The notes beneath the pieces were generated by a model. It had not been told where the DNA came from. It saw only the letters and a program-made list of their open reading frames with translations, and made no database searches. The position numbers were made by a program, and so were the translations under genes. From JBFKMV01 sp041629655 (GTDB taxonomy: Bacteria > Acidobacteriota > Polarisedimenticolia > Polarisedimenticolales > Polarisedimenticolaceae): DNA of 23,132 nt. Positions 12,694-21,489 of this stretch are shown here, piece by piece; within the stretch, counting starts at the first letter, position 1; every line of letters starts with the position of its first letter. The stretch spans positions 1 to 23,132 of the forward strand of contig JBFKMV010000063.1 in assembly GCA_041629655.1 (NCBI GenBank), read 5' to 3'.

Positions 12694-15600
12694 CCTCGAC
12701 CTCCACTCGGCGGCCCGGTCCGGCTTGCCCCACGCCTCGTACAACGCCACCACGCGCTCGAGCGCCTGCCGCCGGCGCGCGGGCGACGCCCGGGCATGGT
12801 CGCGCAAGGTCTCGTAGGCGTCGACCAGCAGCGGCTCCGCTTCCTCGAAGCGGCGCTGGCCGGCGAGCGCGGCGCCGAGGTTGCTCTCGGTGTTCGGGAT
12901 CAGCCAGTGGTCACCGGCCAGGGTCCGGCGGCGTAGCTCCAGGCACTCGCGCAGCACGGGCTCGGCGTCGCGGTGCCGGCCCTGGTCGTTCAGGCTGATG
13001 CCGAGCATGATCAACAACGAAGCGGTGAGGGCATCGCTCCCGTCCCCTCGCCGTGCCGCATCGAGCCCGTCGCGCAGCACCGGCTCGGCCTGCCCGGGCC
13101 GGCCCTGATCCAACAGCAGCTGGGCCCAGCCCGCGATCGAGACCAGGGTGTCGGGATGCTCGCTCCCGAGCCGGCGTTTCCGCCGCTCGAACGCCTCCCG
13201 CAGGTGCGGCTCGGCCTCGTCGTGGCGTCCCAGCCGGCGCAGCACGTCGCCGAGGTTGTTCATCGACAGCAGCGTGTGCGCGTGTTCGGGACCCAGCGCC
13301 TCGCGGCGCCGCGTCAGGACCTCGCTCAGCAGCGGCAATGCCTGCTCCACCCGTCCCCGGCGCGTCATCAGGATGCCCAGATCGTTCATCGCGGTCAGCG
13401 TCGCCAGCGTCACCTCGTCGTCGTCCCCCAGGACCCGCCGGCGTCCCTCGCACGCCTCGCGGTACAGCGATCCGGCCTCCTCGAGCCGGCCCTGTGCCGC
13501 GAGCAGGTCACCCAGGTTGGCGATCGAGCTCAAGGTGTCCGGGTGATCGTTCCCGAGCACGCCGCGCCGCCGCTCCAGCGCCTCGCGCAGGTACGGCGCC
13601 GCGTCGTCCGTCCGACCGAGCGATTGCAGCACGACACCCACCGCGTTGAGCGAGCGCAACGTGTCCGGATGATCGTCGCCGAGCAGATGCCGGTAGCCGT
13701 CGAGCGCCTCGCGCAGCAACGGCTCGGCCGTTGCCGGATCCCCCCGCTCCGCCAGCATGCGGCCGAGGTTGTACACCGCGCCCAGCGTGCCCGGATGATC
13801 GTCGCCGAGCACGCGCCGGGTTCCGTCCAGCGCCTCGCGGAGGTGCCGCTCGGCCTCTTCGAAGCGGCCGCTCTCGCGCAGCAGGTTGCCCATGTTGCCG
13901 AGGGTCAGCAACGTGCCGGGGTGGTCGTCGCCGAGCACGCGCCGCCGGCCGGCCAGCGATTCCCGGTAGTAGCGTTCCGCCTCGTCGAGCTTGTTCTGTC
14001 CCAGCAGCACGCTGGCCAGGTTGTTCAGCGCCACCAGCGTCCAGCGGTGATCGTCACCGAGCACGCGCCGGATCCCGGCCAGGGAGCGGCGGTAGTAGCG
14101 TTCCGCCTCATCGAGCTTGCCCTGGGCCTTGCTCAGAAACCCCATCTCGTTGATCGACTCCAGGGTGTCCACGTGGTCCTCGCCGAGCGTGCGCAGCCGG
14201 CCCTCCAGCGCCGCGCGGTAGTACGGCTCGGCCTCGTCCAGCCGGCCTCGCGCCTGCAGCGCCAGCCCCAGGCTGTTCATCGCGGTCAAGGTGTCCGGGT
14301 GGTCTTCGCCGAGCTCGCGGCGCCGCGCCTCCAGCACTTCGCGGAAGCGGCGCTCGGCCTCGTCCGGCTTGCCCCGGTCCTGCAGCAGTCGCGCCACGTC
14401 GTGCAGCGAGTCGAGGGTTTCCGGGTGCGTGGCGCCGCGCAGCAGCGCGCGCGTCTCGAGCGCCGAGCGCAGATGGGAATCGGCGCGCTCGTACAGACCC
14501 AGCTCGCGGTAGGTGTCGCCGATGGTGCTGCGCAGCCGCGCGTCGATCAGCGGCTGGTCGGCGAAGCGCATCTTCACGGCCTCTCCGGCACGTTCCAGGA
14601 TGTCCTCGTCGATCACGCGCAGCGCCGCGTCCGTCGCGTTGATCCCGCGCAGCGTGGCGTCGAACGCGCTCTCGGCCGCGGCGACCTCGTCGTCCGAAGC
14701 GCCCCGGGCGCGCGCCGCGTCGGCCACGCGTCGCCGCAGGTCGGCGACCATCCGGCGCCCCATCTGTTGCGGGTCGACCTCGCCGAGCATGTCGGCCTGG
14801 AACTCGGCCACCGCCTCCAGGTCGGCTCGCGCGCGCTCCGCCGCGCGGCGCTGGGCCGCCTCGCGCACGCCCAGCACGGTCGAGATCGTCACGCCGGCCA
14901 CCAGGACCAGAAACGTCGCGGCGATGCCGCCGACCAGCGCGCGGTTGCGCTGGGCGAACTTGCGCAGCTGGTACACGGCGCTCGGCGGGCGGGCCAGGAT
15001 CGGCCGGGAGTCGAGGTAGCGCCCGACGTCCTCGGACAGCGCGGCCGCTCCCGCGTAGCGCCGGTCGGCGTCCTTCTCCAGCGACTTGCCGACGATCGTC
15101 TCCAGGTCGACGTCGGGCCGGCGCGTCGCGCTCCAGGCCTCCCGCAGCGGCCGGGGACGTTCCTCGCAGATCACGCGCACCACGTCGATCAGCGAGGCGC
15201 GTTGCGTGTCGTACGGACGCTGGCCGGTCAACAGCTCGTAGAGGATCACGCCGAGCGCGTAGACGTCGGTGCGGGTGTCGATCTCCTCGGGGTCGCCCCG
15301 CGCCTGCTCGGGGCTCATGTAGGGCAACGTGCCCTTGATCACGCCGACCTCGGTCTCGCGAGTCACGGCCACGTCGCCCTCGGTGATCCGGGCCAGCCCG
15401 AAGTCGAGGATCTTGATTCCCGGCGGCGTGTCTGCGGCGGACGCGGCGTCGCCCGCGTTCGCGGGACGGGTCACGATGATGTTGGTCGGCTTGAGGTCGC
15501 GGTGGATCACGCCGCGCTGGTGCGCGTAGTGCACGGCGTCGCAGATCCTCCGGAACAGCTCGAGTCGCAGCGCCAGCTCCCCGCGCGTCAAGACCGCCGG

Positions 15601-16005
15601 CCGTTGACGCATGTATTCCTCGAGCGTCTCCCCGGGCACCAGCTCCATGGCGAAGAAGTGCTGCCCGTCGTCGGTGCGTCCGGACTCGTAGATCGCAGCG
15701 ATGTCGGGATGCTTCAGCCGGGCCAGCGTGTCCGCCTCGCGCTGGATCATGCGGACCAGGTACTCGTCGACGAACCTGCCGCCGCGCACGACCTTCAGCG
15801 CGACCTTGCGCCGGGGATGCTGCTGCTCGGCCTCGTAGACCACGCCGGTGCCGCCCTCGCCGAGCTTGCGCAGCACCCGGTAGCTCCCGATCGAGCCGGG
15901 CACGCGCGCGGTCGTGCCGCCCGGGATGCCCGGGCCGGGCAGGCGCGTCCGGGCCTCGGCGAGGTCCTCGCGCGGGTCCGGTGGCGGCTTGGGGCGATCG
16001 GCCAT
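12679..16005 (-). CDS. Membrane Ser/Thr protein kinase with large C-terminal TPR array
   Basis: The 1108-residue product has an N-terminal PknB/Hanks-type kinase domain at about 42-330. The Gly-rich loop GEGGTGVVY is at 49-57, the ATP-binding Lys is K71, the catalytic loop HRDLKPTN is at 168-175, DFG is at 201-203 and the activation-segment end GTLPYMSPEQ is at 225-234. All catalytic residues are intact. One transmembrane segment follows at about 357-380, so the kinase is cytoplasmic and the remainder should face the periplasm. From about 490 to 1070 there are roughly 13 TPRs of 42 residues with the kinesin-light-chain signature (LGDDHPDTL...NNLG...GR.DEAE...REALE.RRRVL). The ATG at 16005 has GAGGG 6 bases upstream. 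The gene is divergent from a TPR lipoprotein and converges on two mini-genes. It probably senses or scaffolds an unknown partner. Confidence 0.95.
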   Translation of the reverse strand: MADRPKPPPDPREDLAEARTRLPGPGIPGGTTARVPGSIGSYRVLRKLGEGGTGVVYEAEQQHPRRKVALKVVRGGRFVDEYLVRMIQREADTLARLKHPDIAAIYESGRTDDGQHFFAMELVPGETLEEYMRQRPAVLTRGELALRLELFRRICDAVHYAHQRGVIHRDLKPTNIIVTRPANAGDAASAADTPPGIKILDFGLARITEGDVAVTRETEVGVIKGTLPYMSPEQARGDPEEIDTRTDVYALGVILYELLTGQRPYDTQRASLIDVVRVICEERPRPLREAWSATRRPDVDLETIVGKSLEKDADRRYAGAAALSEDVGRYLDSRPILARPPSAVYQLRKFAQRNRALVGGIAATFLVLVAGVTISTVLGVREAAQRRAAERARADLEAVAEFQADMLGEVDPQQMGRRMVADLRRRVADAARARGASDDEVAAAESAFDATLRGINATDAALRVIDEDILERAGEAVKMRFADQPLIDARLRSTIGDTYRELGLYERADSHLRSALETRALLRGATHPETLDSLHDVARLLQDRGKPDEAERRFREVLEARRRELGEDHPDTLTAMNSLGLALQARGRLDEAEPYYRAALEGRLRTLGEDHVDTLESINEMGFLSKAQGKLDEAERYYRRSLAGIRRVLGDDHRWTLVALNNLASVLLGQNKLDEAERYYRESLAGRRRVLGDDHPGTLLTLGNMGNLLRESGRFEEAERHLREALDGTRRVLGDDHPGTLGAVYNLGRMLAERGDPATAEPLLREALDGYRHLLGDDHPDTLRSLNAVGVVLQSLGRTDDAAPYLREALERRRGVLGNDHPDTLSSIANLGDLLAAQGRLEEAGSLYREACEGRRRVLGDDDEVTLATLTAMNDLGILMTRRGRVEQALPLLSEVLTRRREALGPEHAHTLLSMNNLGDVLRRLGRHDEAEPHLREAFERRKRRLGSEHPDTLVSIAGWAQLLLDQGRPGQAEPVLRDGLDAARRGDGSDALTASLLIMLGISLNDQGRHRDAEPVLRECLELRRRTLAGDHWLIPNTESNLGAALAGQRRFEEAEPLLVDAYETLRDHARASPARRRQALERVVALYEAWGKPDRAAEWRSRLDAG
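12800..14530 (-). repeat. Tandem TPR-coding repeat, period about 126 bases
   Basis: Within the kinase gene a unit of 42 codons recurs about 13 times. Each unit includes a near-identical block coding LG(D/E)DHPDTL and a block coding DEAE.(Y/H).REALE. Central units (about 13.5-14.3 kb) are most alike at DNA level; the outer ones have drifted. Such an array could gain or lose units by recombination. Confidence 0.7.
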
Positions 16006-16022
16006 GTCGAGCCCTCGACTCC

Positions 16023-16028
16023 TATAAT
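16023..16028. promoter_or_regulatory. Candidate shared -10 element between kinase and TPR lipoprotein genes
   Basis: Plus strand reads TATAAT, 18 bases before the TPR lipoprotein ATG. The minus strand across the same bases reads ATTATAGG, 17 bases before the kinase ATG. The intergenic gap is only 41 bases, so the promoters must overlap or lie inside the neighbouring genes. No clear -35 is visible for either direction. Confidence 0.4.
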
Positions 16029-16046
16029 GCCCGAGGATCCGGCTCG

Positions 16047-17711
16047 ATGAACGATCACGCATTCAAGGCGCCGTTCGCACGCTGCGCGGTGTGGCTCGCG
16101 CTCGCGGCGCTGTGCGCCACGGGGTGCGGCGACGCGGCCGACTCCGGCGGACCCGTTCCGATTCGTTTTCCGGACCTCTCCGGCATGGCTCCGGAGGTCC
16201 GCGAACAGCTCGACGGGCAGCGCGCGCGGCTCGAAGCGCTGCGTGACGGCGGAGCGGCGTCCCCCGCGGAGCTCGGCCAGGCCTACGGCCGGATGGGCAT
16301 GCTGCTGCACCTGTACGAGTTCGACGATGCCGCGCGGGCCTGCTACGAGAGCGCGATCCGCGACGCTCCCGACGATCACCGCTGGCCGCACCTGCTCGGG
16401 CACCTCGAGTTCGCCAAGGCCCGCTTCGCCGAAGCGGCCGCCGCGTTCCGGAGCGCGCTCGCCGCCCGGCCGGACTTTCTCGCCGCGAAGACGTGGCTTG
16501 CGGAGTCGCTGCGCAACGCGGAGCGACTCGACGAAGCGGAGCCGTTGTTCCGGGAGGCGCTGGAGCGGGACCCGGGGTGCGTGCCGGCGCGGTTCGGACT
16601 CGGTCGCATCGCGCTCGAGCGAGGGGATCCGGAGCGCGCCGTCGAGCTGCTCGAGGCCGTGCTGGCGCGCGTTCCGGATTCGCGGCGCGTGCATTACCAG
16701 CTCGGGCTGGCCTACCGCGCCCTCGGCCGGCTCGATCGCGCCCAGCTCCACCTGGCTCGCGGCGTCGATGCCGCCGTGGCCGGCGAGACCTTCGACCCGG
16801 TGATGTTCCTCGTCGAGGACCCGGTGCTGCAGGAGTTCCAGCGCCAGGCCGCCAGCCGCGAGCAACACGTCGAGCGGGGCACGATCGCCCTCGAGCGCGG
16901 GCGGCTCGACGTGGCGGAGCAGGAGCTGCGCCGCGCGCTGGAGCTCGACCCCGACCACGCGGAGGCGCGGCTGAAGCTGGGCGTCACGCTGGCCCGGGCC
17001 GGCGCGCCGGCCGCCCGGCGCGAGCTCGAGCAGCTGCTGGAGATGCCGGGGCTCCACCCGCAGCTGCTCCGCGTCGCGCGGCTGGAGTACGGATTCCTGC
17101 TCGAGCAGGACGGAGCGCTGGTCGAGGCCGAGCGGGAATACCTGGCGGTGCTGCGGCAGGATCCGCACGACGCGGACGCCAACACCCGGGCCGCGCGGGT
17201 GTCGTTCCATCGCGGGCGGTACGGGGAGGCGCTCGATCGTTACGCGCGGGTGCTGGCCGCCCGCCCGGCCGACGGGCCGGCCCATTTCTGGCGCGGCATC
17301 ACCCTGGCCCGGCTCGGCCGGTGGCCCGAGGCGCGCGACGCGCTCGAGCGCGGCCTCGCCGCCGCTCCCGGCGACCCCGTGCTCACGCAGGCACTGGCCC
17401 GGATCCTCGCCGCGGCACCCGACGACGAGGTGCGCGACGGGGCGCGCGGCCTGGAGCTGATGCGTGGCCTTGCCACCTCGGGGCCGCACAGCCTGGGCCA
17501 GGCGCGGACGATGGCGATGGCGCTGGCCGAAAACGGCCGGTTCGACGAGGCCCTCGACTGGCAACAGCGTGTCGTCGGCGAGGCGGAGCGTCGCGGCGAG
17601 TCGCGGCTGCTGCCGGAGCTGCGCGCCGAGCTCGATCGCTACGGGCGGAACGAGCCGTGCCGGCGGCCGTGGAGCCCCAACGACCCGGTGCTGCGCGGCC
17701 CCGGAGCCTGA
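16047..17711 (+). CDS. TPR-repeat lipoprotein
   Basis: The 554-residue product has a lipoprotein signal with Cys27 in ATGC followed by Gly-Asp. A linker of about 40 residues leads into about ten 34-residue TPR units that fill most of the chain. Clear ones include AYGRMGMLLHLYEFDDAARA, HLLGHLEFAKARFAEAAAAF, ARFGLGRIALERGDPERAVE, HYQLGLAYRALGRLDRAQLH and HFWRGITLARLGRWPEARDA. The array is broken at about residues 245-280 by a non-TPR insert (FDPVMFLVEDPVLQEFQ). No enzymatic motif is seen; the role is presumably protein binding on the periplasmic face of a membrane. The ATG has CGAGGA 9 bases upstream. It is divergent from the TPR kinase, and its stop lies 7 bases from that of the convergent membrane protein. 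Its partner is unknown; the extracytoplasmic TPR array of the kinase is an obvious candidate, by inference only. Confidence 0.9.
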   Translation: MNDHAFKAPFARCAVWLALAALCATGCGDAADSGGPVPIRFPDLSGMAPEVREQLDGQRARLEALRDGGAASPAELGQAYGRMGMLLHLYEFDDAARACYESAIRDAPDDHRWPHLLGHLEFAKARFAEAAAAFRSALAARPDFLAAKTWLAESLRNAERLDEAEPLFREALERDPGCVPARFGLGRIALERGDPERAVELLEAVLARVPDSRRVHYQLGLAYRALGRLDRAQLHLARGVDAAVAGETFDPVMFLVEDPVLQEFQRQAASREQHVERGTIALERGRLDVAEQELRRALELDPDHAEARLKLGVTLARAGAPAARRELEQLLEMPGLHPQLLRVARLEYGFLLEQDGALVEAEREYLAVLRQDPHDADANTRAARVSFHRGRYGEALDRYARVLAARPADGPAHFWRGITLARLGRWPEARDALERGLAAAPGDPVLTQALARILAAAPDDEVRDGARGLELMRGLATSGPHSLGQARTMAMALAENGRFDEALDWQQRVVGEAERRGESRLLPELRAELDRYGRNEPCRRPWSPNDPVLRGPGA

Positions 17712-17718
17712 ACGGCGG

Positions 17719-19674
17719 TCAGCCCACTTCGACGCGGTACACCCGTAGCTCCGGCCGCTCGAACATAAGCCGGAACGTGCGCGGGTCGAACGCCGGGGGC
17801 GCGGCCGGCGGTCCGTGCACGACCACGTAGAGCGGTGCGTCGAGCTCACGCAGGTAGGAGCGGTCCTCGTCGGTGAGCGGCCGTCCCGCCAGCAGCCCCC
17901 CGGCGATGCGCCGGCGTCGCGGGATGTCGCGATGCCCCCACTGGTCGACCAGTACCTCGTCGACGTAGCCGGCGAACCGCCGCCGCCCGGTGTAGATCGG
18001 GATGTCGAACCAGCGGCGGTCGAGGTACAGCCAGTCGGCGCTGCTGCGCCGGTACGGCGCCCAGTACTCGGCCTCGACGAACACGCTGTCCGCCGGCGTC
18101 GACTCGCGGATCCAGCCCAGCAGCGCCACCTGCGTCGTGTTCATCACCTCGCGCGGCGGCTGGCGCGTGAACGCGAGGCTCGTGATCGCGTTGGTCGGCA
18201 ACGTCACCAGCACCGCCCCCAGGCACAGCACCCGCAGCGGCCGGGCGCGGCCCCAGAAGCTCCACGCCGCTCCGGCCAGCGGGGCCAGCCCGAGACAGGC
18301 CAGGTAGTGCAGCTTGTACTGCGTGTCGCCGGCCATCCGTAGCACAGAGGCACCGGCCAGCAGCGGCAGCACGTACCCGGCCACGAACGCCGGGCCGCCG
18401 CTGGCGGGCTTCCACGCCGCAAGCCCCGCCGGCAGGGCCAGGATCGCCAGCAATCCCAGCGTCGCGGCCAGCGCCAGGAGCTGCCGCCCCACGAAGTCCG
18501 GGGTCAGATCGAGCTGCACGGGCAGGCCGCGCTTGGGCGCCAGCACGGTCCAGGCGTAGTACGCGGCGAGCAGGCCGCCGAGCAGCACCAGCGCCAGCAG
18601 TCCGCGCGCCCGGCCCCAGGCCTCCCGGCGCCGTGCCGCGGTCAGGCACGACAACGCCGTGGCGAAGCCGGCGGCGGCCAGGAAGAACACCGCCGTGAAG
18701 AGGTGGATCATCAGCGCGCCCAGCAGCGCCAGCAGGCCGGTTCCGAACCACTCGCGGCCGCGCTCGCCGCCGAGCCGGCCCGCCGCCTGATCGAGCCAGA
18801 ACACCATGAACGGAAACGCGATCGGGAACGGATTGCCGTCGAGGAACTCGTGGATCATGCTGGCCAGCGCCACCGGGTAGCCGCGGACCATCTCCTCGGG
18901 AACGACCAGCGAGTACCAACCGGCGGCCTCCCGCCCGGCGCCGCCCAGGAACAGGATCCAGCCGAACGGATTGATGCCGAACACCAGCAGCGTGGCGCCG
19001 AGCAGGCGCCCCGTGGCGCCCGCGGCGAGACGCGCCGTCAGCCGGTAACCGGCGAGAAACAGCACCGCGAGGAAGTGCACGTTGATCAGCGCGAACGCCT
19101 GGTAGGAGCCGAGGCCCGTGATCCGCGCGATCGTGGCGGCGTGCACGTGGTACAGCCAGTAGTAGTTGATTCCCTGGCCCGCGACCCACGGCGAGTCGGG
19201 CGGCACGTGACCGGCGACCACGCGCGAGGTGATCGCCGCGTGCAGCGGCCCGTCCCAGGCCGCCGCCGCGAAGCCGTTGGCGGCGAACGGCACGACGAGC
19301 AGCAACGCCGACGCGGCAAACGCCGCGACGACCGGCACGGCCTCGCGGCGCTCGACGCGTAGCCCGTCGCGCAGTACCGCCAGCGCCACGAAGGGCGTCA
19401 GCGCGAGCCAGCCGGCGTGCCGGGCGTCCAGTCCCGACGCGATGCCGGCGAAGGCGAGCCACGCGAACGGCACCAGCCCGATCAACGACGGTACTAGGAC
19501 CAGGTCCAGCGGACCCGTGTCCCGCCGTCCCAGCGCGCGCCAGATCACGAAGCCGGGAACCCAGGCCGCCACGCCGTAGATCACACAGGCGCGCAGCAGA
19601 CCCGCGGTCCCGGCCGCCGGCAACGCCACGATCAGCAGCGCCAGCGGGGCGGCGACGAGCAGCCGGCGTCTCAC
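17719..19674 (-). CDS. Polytopic membrane protein, GT-C-type glycosyltransferase-like, coupled to btuD
   Basis: The 651-residue product has about 12-13 predicted membrane helices followed by a soluble C-terminal domain of about 130 residues. After the early helices a long non-membrane loop reads WDGPLHAAITSRVVAGHVPP and then NYYWLYHVH (170-178). An acidic residue and His in such a first large loop are typical of GT-C glycosyltransferases (PMT/ArnT/DUF-type), which use polyprenyl-linked sugar donors on the outer face. The C-terminal part contains SVFVEAEYWAPYRRSSADWL and DIPIYTGRRRFAGYVDE, common in uncharacterised members of that group. The GTG start overlaps the btuD stop (GTGA), so translation is coupled to the B12 ABC transporter genes. 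No role in B12 uptake is known for such proteins; operon hitch-hiking is possible. Exact family and substrate are unknown. Confidence 0.85.
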   Translation of the reverse strand: MRRRLLVAAPLALLIVALPAAGTAGLLRACVIYGVAAWVPGFVIWRALGRRDTGPLDLVLVPSLIGLVPFAWLAFAGIASGLDARHAGWLALTPFVALAVLRDGLRVERREAVPVVAAFAASALLLVVPFAANGFAAAAWDGPLHAAITSRVVAGHVPPDSPWVAGQGINYYWLYHVHAATIARITGLGSYQAFALINVHFLAVLFLAGYRLTARLAAGATGRLLGATLLVFGINPFGWILFLGGAGREAAGWYSLVVPEEMVRGYPVALASMIHEFLDGNPFPIAFPFMVFWLDQAAGRLGGERGREWFGTGLLALLGALMIHLFTAVFFLAAAGFATALSCLTAARRREAWGRARGLLALVLLGGLLAAYYAWTVLAPKRGLPVQLDLTPDFVGRQLLALAATLGLLAILALPAGLAAWKPASGGPAFVAGYVLPLLAGASVLRMAGDTQYKLHYLACLGLAPLAGAAWSFWGRARPLRVLCLGAVLVTLPTNAITSLAFTRQPPREVMNTTQVALLGWIRESTPADSVFVEAEYWAPYRRSSADWLYLDRRWFDIPIYTGRRRFAGYVDEVLVDQWGHRDIPRRRRIAGGLLAGRPLTDEDRSYLRELDAPLYVVVHGPPAAPPAFDPRTFRLMFERPELRVYRVEVG

Positions 19675-20468
19675 TTCGCGCCTTGCGGACGCAACGCGAC
19701 CACGTGCGGGCGCCCGCTGACGGGATCCGGGCGCACCTCGGAGTCCACGCCGTAAACCGCCCGGATGTTGTCGGGGACGAGCACCCGCTCGGGCGGGCCG
19801 TCGGCCACCGCGCGTCCGCCCTCCAGCAGCACCAGCCGGGAACAGTAGCGCGCGACCAGGTTGATGTCGTGGCTGACCACCACGACGGTCAGGCCCGCCT
19901 CGCGGTTCAGCCGGGTCAGCAATTCGTACACGATCAGCCGGTGCCGCAGGTCGAGAAACGCCGTCGGCTCGTCGAGCAGCAACAGGTCGGGCTCCTGCCC
20001 CAGGGCGCGCGCGATCACGACCCGCTGCCGCTCGCCTCCCGAGAGCTGGCGGAAACGCCGCGCCGCCAGCGCCTCGATGCCGGTCCGCTGCATCGCGAGC
20101 TGCACCTGCTCGCGGTCGCGGTGGTTCTCCAGGCCCAGCAGCCCCTGGTGCGGCGCGCGTCCCATCGCCACCACCTCGTGCACCGAGTAGTCGAAGGCGA
20201 GCCGCGTCTCCTGCGGCACCACCGCGATCCGCCGCGCACGCTCGCGCGGCGCCAGCCCCGCCACGTCGTCCCCGTCGAGCCGCACCGTCCCGCCGCCCGG
20301 CACCAGCGTGCCCGAGGCCAGCCGCACCAGCGTCGTCTTCCCGGTGCCGTTCGGACCGAGCACGCCGGTCATCTCCCCGCGGCCGACCGCCAGGTCGAAC
20401 CCGCGGAACAACGGCTCGGCCGTGTAGCCGAACGTGACCCGGTGAAGCTCCAGCGCGGGCCGCGTCAT
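19671..20468 (-). CDS. btuD: Cobalamin ABC transporter ATP-binding protein BtuD
   Basis: The 265-residue product is the ATPase of a class II (BtuCD/FhuC-type) importer. Visible motifs are Walker A GPNGTGKT at 38-45, Q-loop Gln86 (VVPQE), signature LSGGERQ at 142-148, Walker B LLLLDEP at 162-168, D-loop FLDL and the switch His200 (VVSHD). Length is typical (250-270). The ATG lies one base after the btuC stop, with GAGGAG inside the end of btuC as ribosome binding site. The stop overlaps the following membrane protein gene. Sequence motifs alone would also fit a siderophore or haem importer. Cobalamin is assigned from the btuF neighbour and the other B12 genes. Confidence 0.93.
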   Translation of the reverse strand: MTRPALELHRVTFGYTAEPLFRGFDLAVGRGEMTGVLGPNGTGKTTLVRLASGTLVPGGGTVRLDGDDVAGLAPRERARRIAVVPQETRLAFDYSVHEVVAMGRAPHQGLLGLENHRDREQVQLAMQRTGIEALAARRFRQLSGGERQRVVIARALGQEPDLLLLDEPTAFLDLRHRLIVYELLTRLNREAGLTVVVVSHDINLVARYCSRLVLLEGGRAVADGPPERVLVPDNIRAVYGVDSEVRPDPVSGRPHVVALRPQGAK

Positions 20469-20469
20469 C

Positions 20470-21489
20470 TCAACGCTCCTCCCGCAGCCGGCGCAGGAAG
20501 AGCACCAGGAACAGCGGACCGCCGATCAGCGTCGTGATCACGCCGACCGGGATCTCGACCGGTGCCAGCACCGTGCGCGCGGCGGTGTCGGCCAGGATCA
20601 GGAACGTCGCGCCGGTCAGCGCCGACGCGGGCACCAGCACGCGGTGGTCGGCGCCCAGCACCGTGCGCACCAGGTGCGGAACGATCAGCCCCACGAAACC
20701 GACCAGCCCGGTGAACGCGACGGCGGCCGCGGTGACCAGCGACGCGCCGATCACCACGGTCCAGATCGTGCGCTCGACGTGGACCCCGAGCTGCCCGGCC
20801 GCCTCCTCCCCGAACGCCAGCAGGTTCAGGCGGTGGGCCAGCAACACCAGCAACGACACGCCGGCCGCCACGAGCAGCGCGGTCACGCCCAGCACGCCCC
20901 ACGGCAACGAGCCGACCGAGCCGACCAGAAAGTGCAGCTCGCCCTGGAACAACGTCGGATCGCCCGCGGTGATCAGGAACAGGATCACCGCGGAGTCGAT
21001 CGCGTTCAGCACCACGCCGACCAGCAGCAGCGTCGTCGTTCCCGTGCGTCCGCGCACGCGCGCCAGCCGGAACAGCACCGCCAGCGTGACCAGCGCCCCG
21101 GCGAAGGCCGAGACCGGTCGCCCCAGCGTGAAGCCGAGGCCCGCCACGCCGACGAGCGAGGTGAACAGCACCGCCCCCAGCGCGGCTCCGCCGGAGACGC
21201 CGAGGATGAACGGGTCGGCCAGCGGGTTCCGCAGCAACGCCTGGAAGGCCGCGCCCGCGGCCGAGAGCGCCGCTCCCACCAGCGCCGCCAGCAGCACGCG
21301 GGGCAGCCGCACGTCGAGCAGGATCGAGCGCGTGGCAACGTCGCCCTCGCCGCGCAGCACCGACACCAGGTCGGTCCAACCGGCCGGACTGGGGCCGAAG
21401 CCGAGCGCGATCCAGCCGGCGACCCCGAGCAACAGGACCAGCAGCAGGGACCCCGCCAGCCATCCCAGCACCCGCCGCGGGCCGCTCAC
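20470..21489 (-). CDS. btuC: Cobalamin ABC transporter permease BtuC
   Basis: The 339-residue product is an inner-membrane permease of the BtuC/FecCD family with about ten helices. Family hallmarks are DVRLPRVLLAALVGAALSAA (near residue 65), FQALLRNPLADPFILGVSGG, the FLVGSVGSL segment, and near the C-terminus GFVGLIVPHLVRTVLGADHR followed by EIPVGVITTLIGGPLFLVLF. The VGLIVPH segment includes the coupling region that contacts BtuD. I chose the GTG at 21489 because it overlaps the btuF stop (GTGA) and gives the family length; the frame stays open further upstream, but that part is btuF read out of frame. It forms the BtuC2D2 complex with the next gene product and accepts substrate from BtuF. 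Confidence 0.95.
   Translation of the reverse strand: MSGPRRVLGWLAGSLLLVLLLGVAGWIALGFGPSPAGWTDLVSVLRGEGDVATRSILLDVRLPRVLLAALVGAALSAAGAAFQALLRNPLADPFILGVSGGAALGAVLFTSLVGVAGLGFTLGRPVSAFAGALVTLAVLFRLARVRGRTGTTTLLLVGVVLNAIDSAVILFLITAGDPTLFQGELHFLVGSVGSLPWGVLGVTALLVAAGVSLLVLLAHRLNLLAFGEEAAGQLGVHVERTIWTVVIGASLVTAAAVAFTGLVGFVGLIVPHLVRTVLGADHRVLVPASALTGATFLILADTAARTVLAPVEIPVGVITTLIGGPLFLVLFLRRLREER

Noticed and set aside
12800..14530. CRISPR-like or satellite repeat array
   Set aside because: The period is about 126 bases with no constant repeat-spacer division, and the reading frame continues through as TPR units of 42 residues.
12973..16050. Open frame of 1025 codons on the plus strand opposite the kinase
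   Set aside because: It is a shadow of the kinase-TPR gene. Its repeats simply mirror the TPR repeats, and the true strand has intact kinase motifs.
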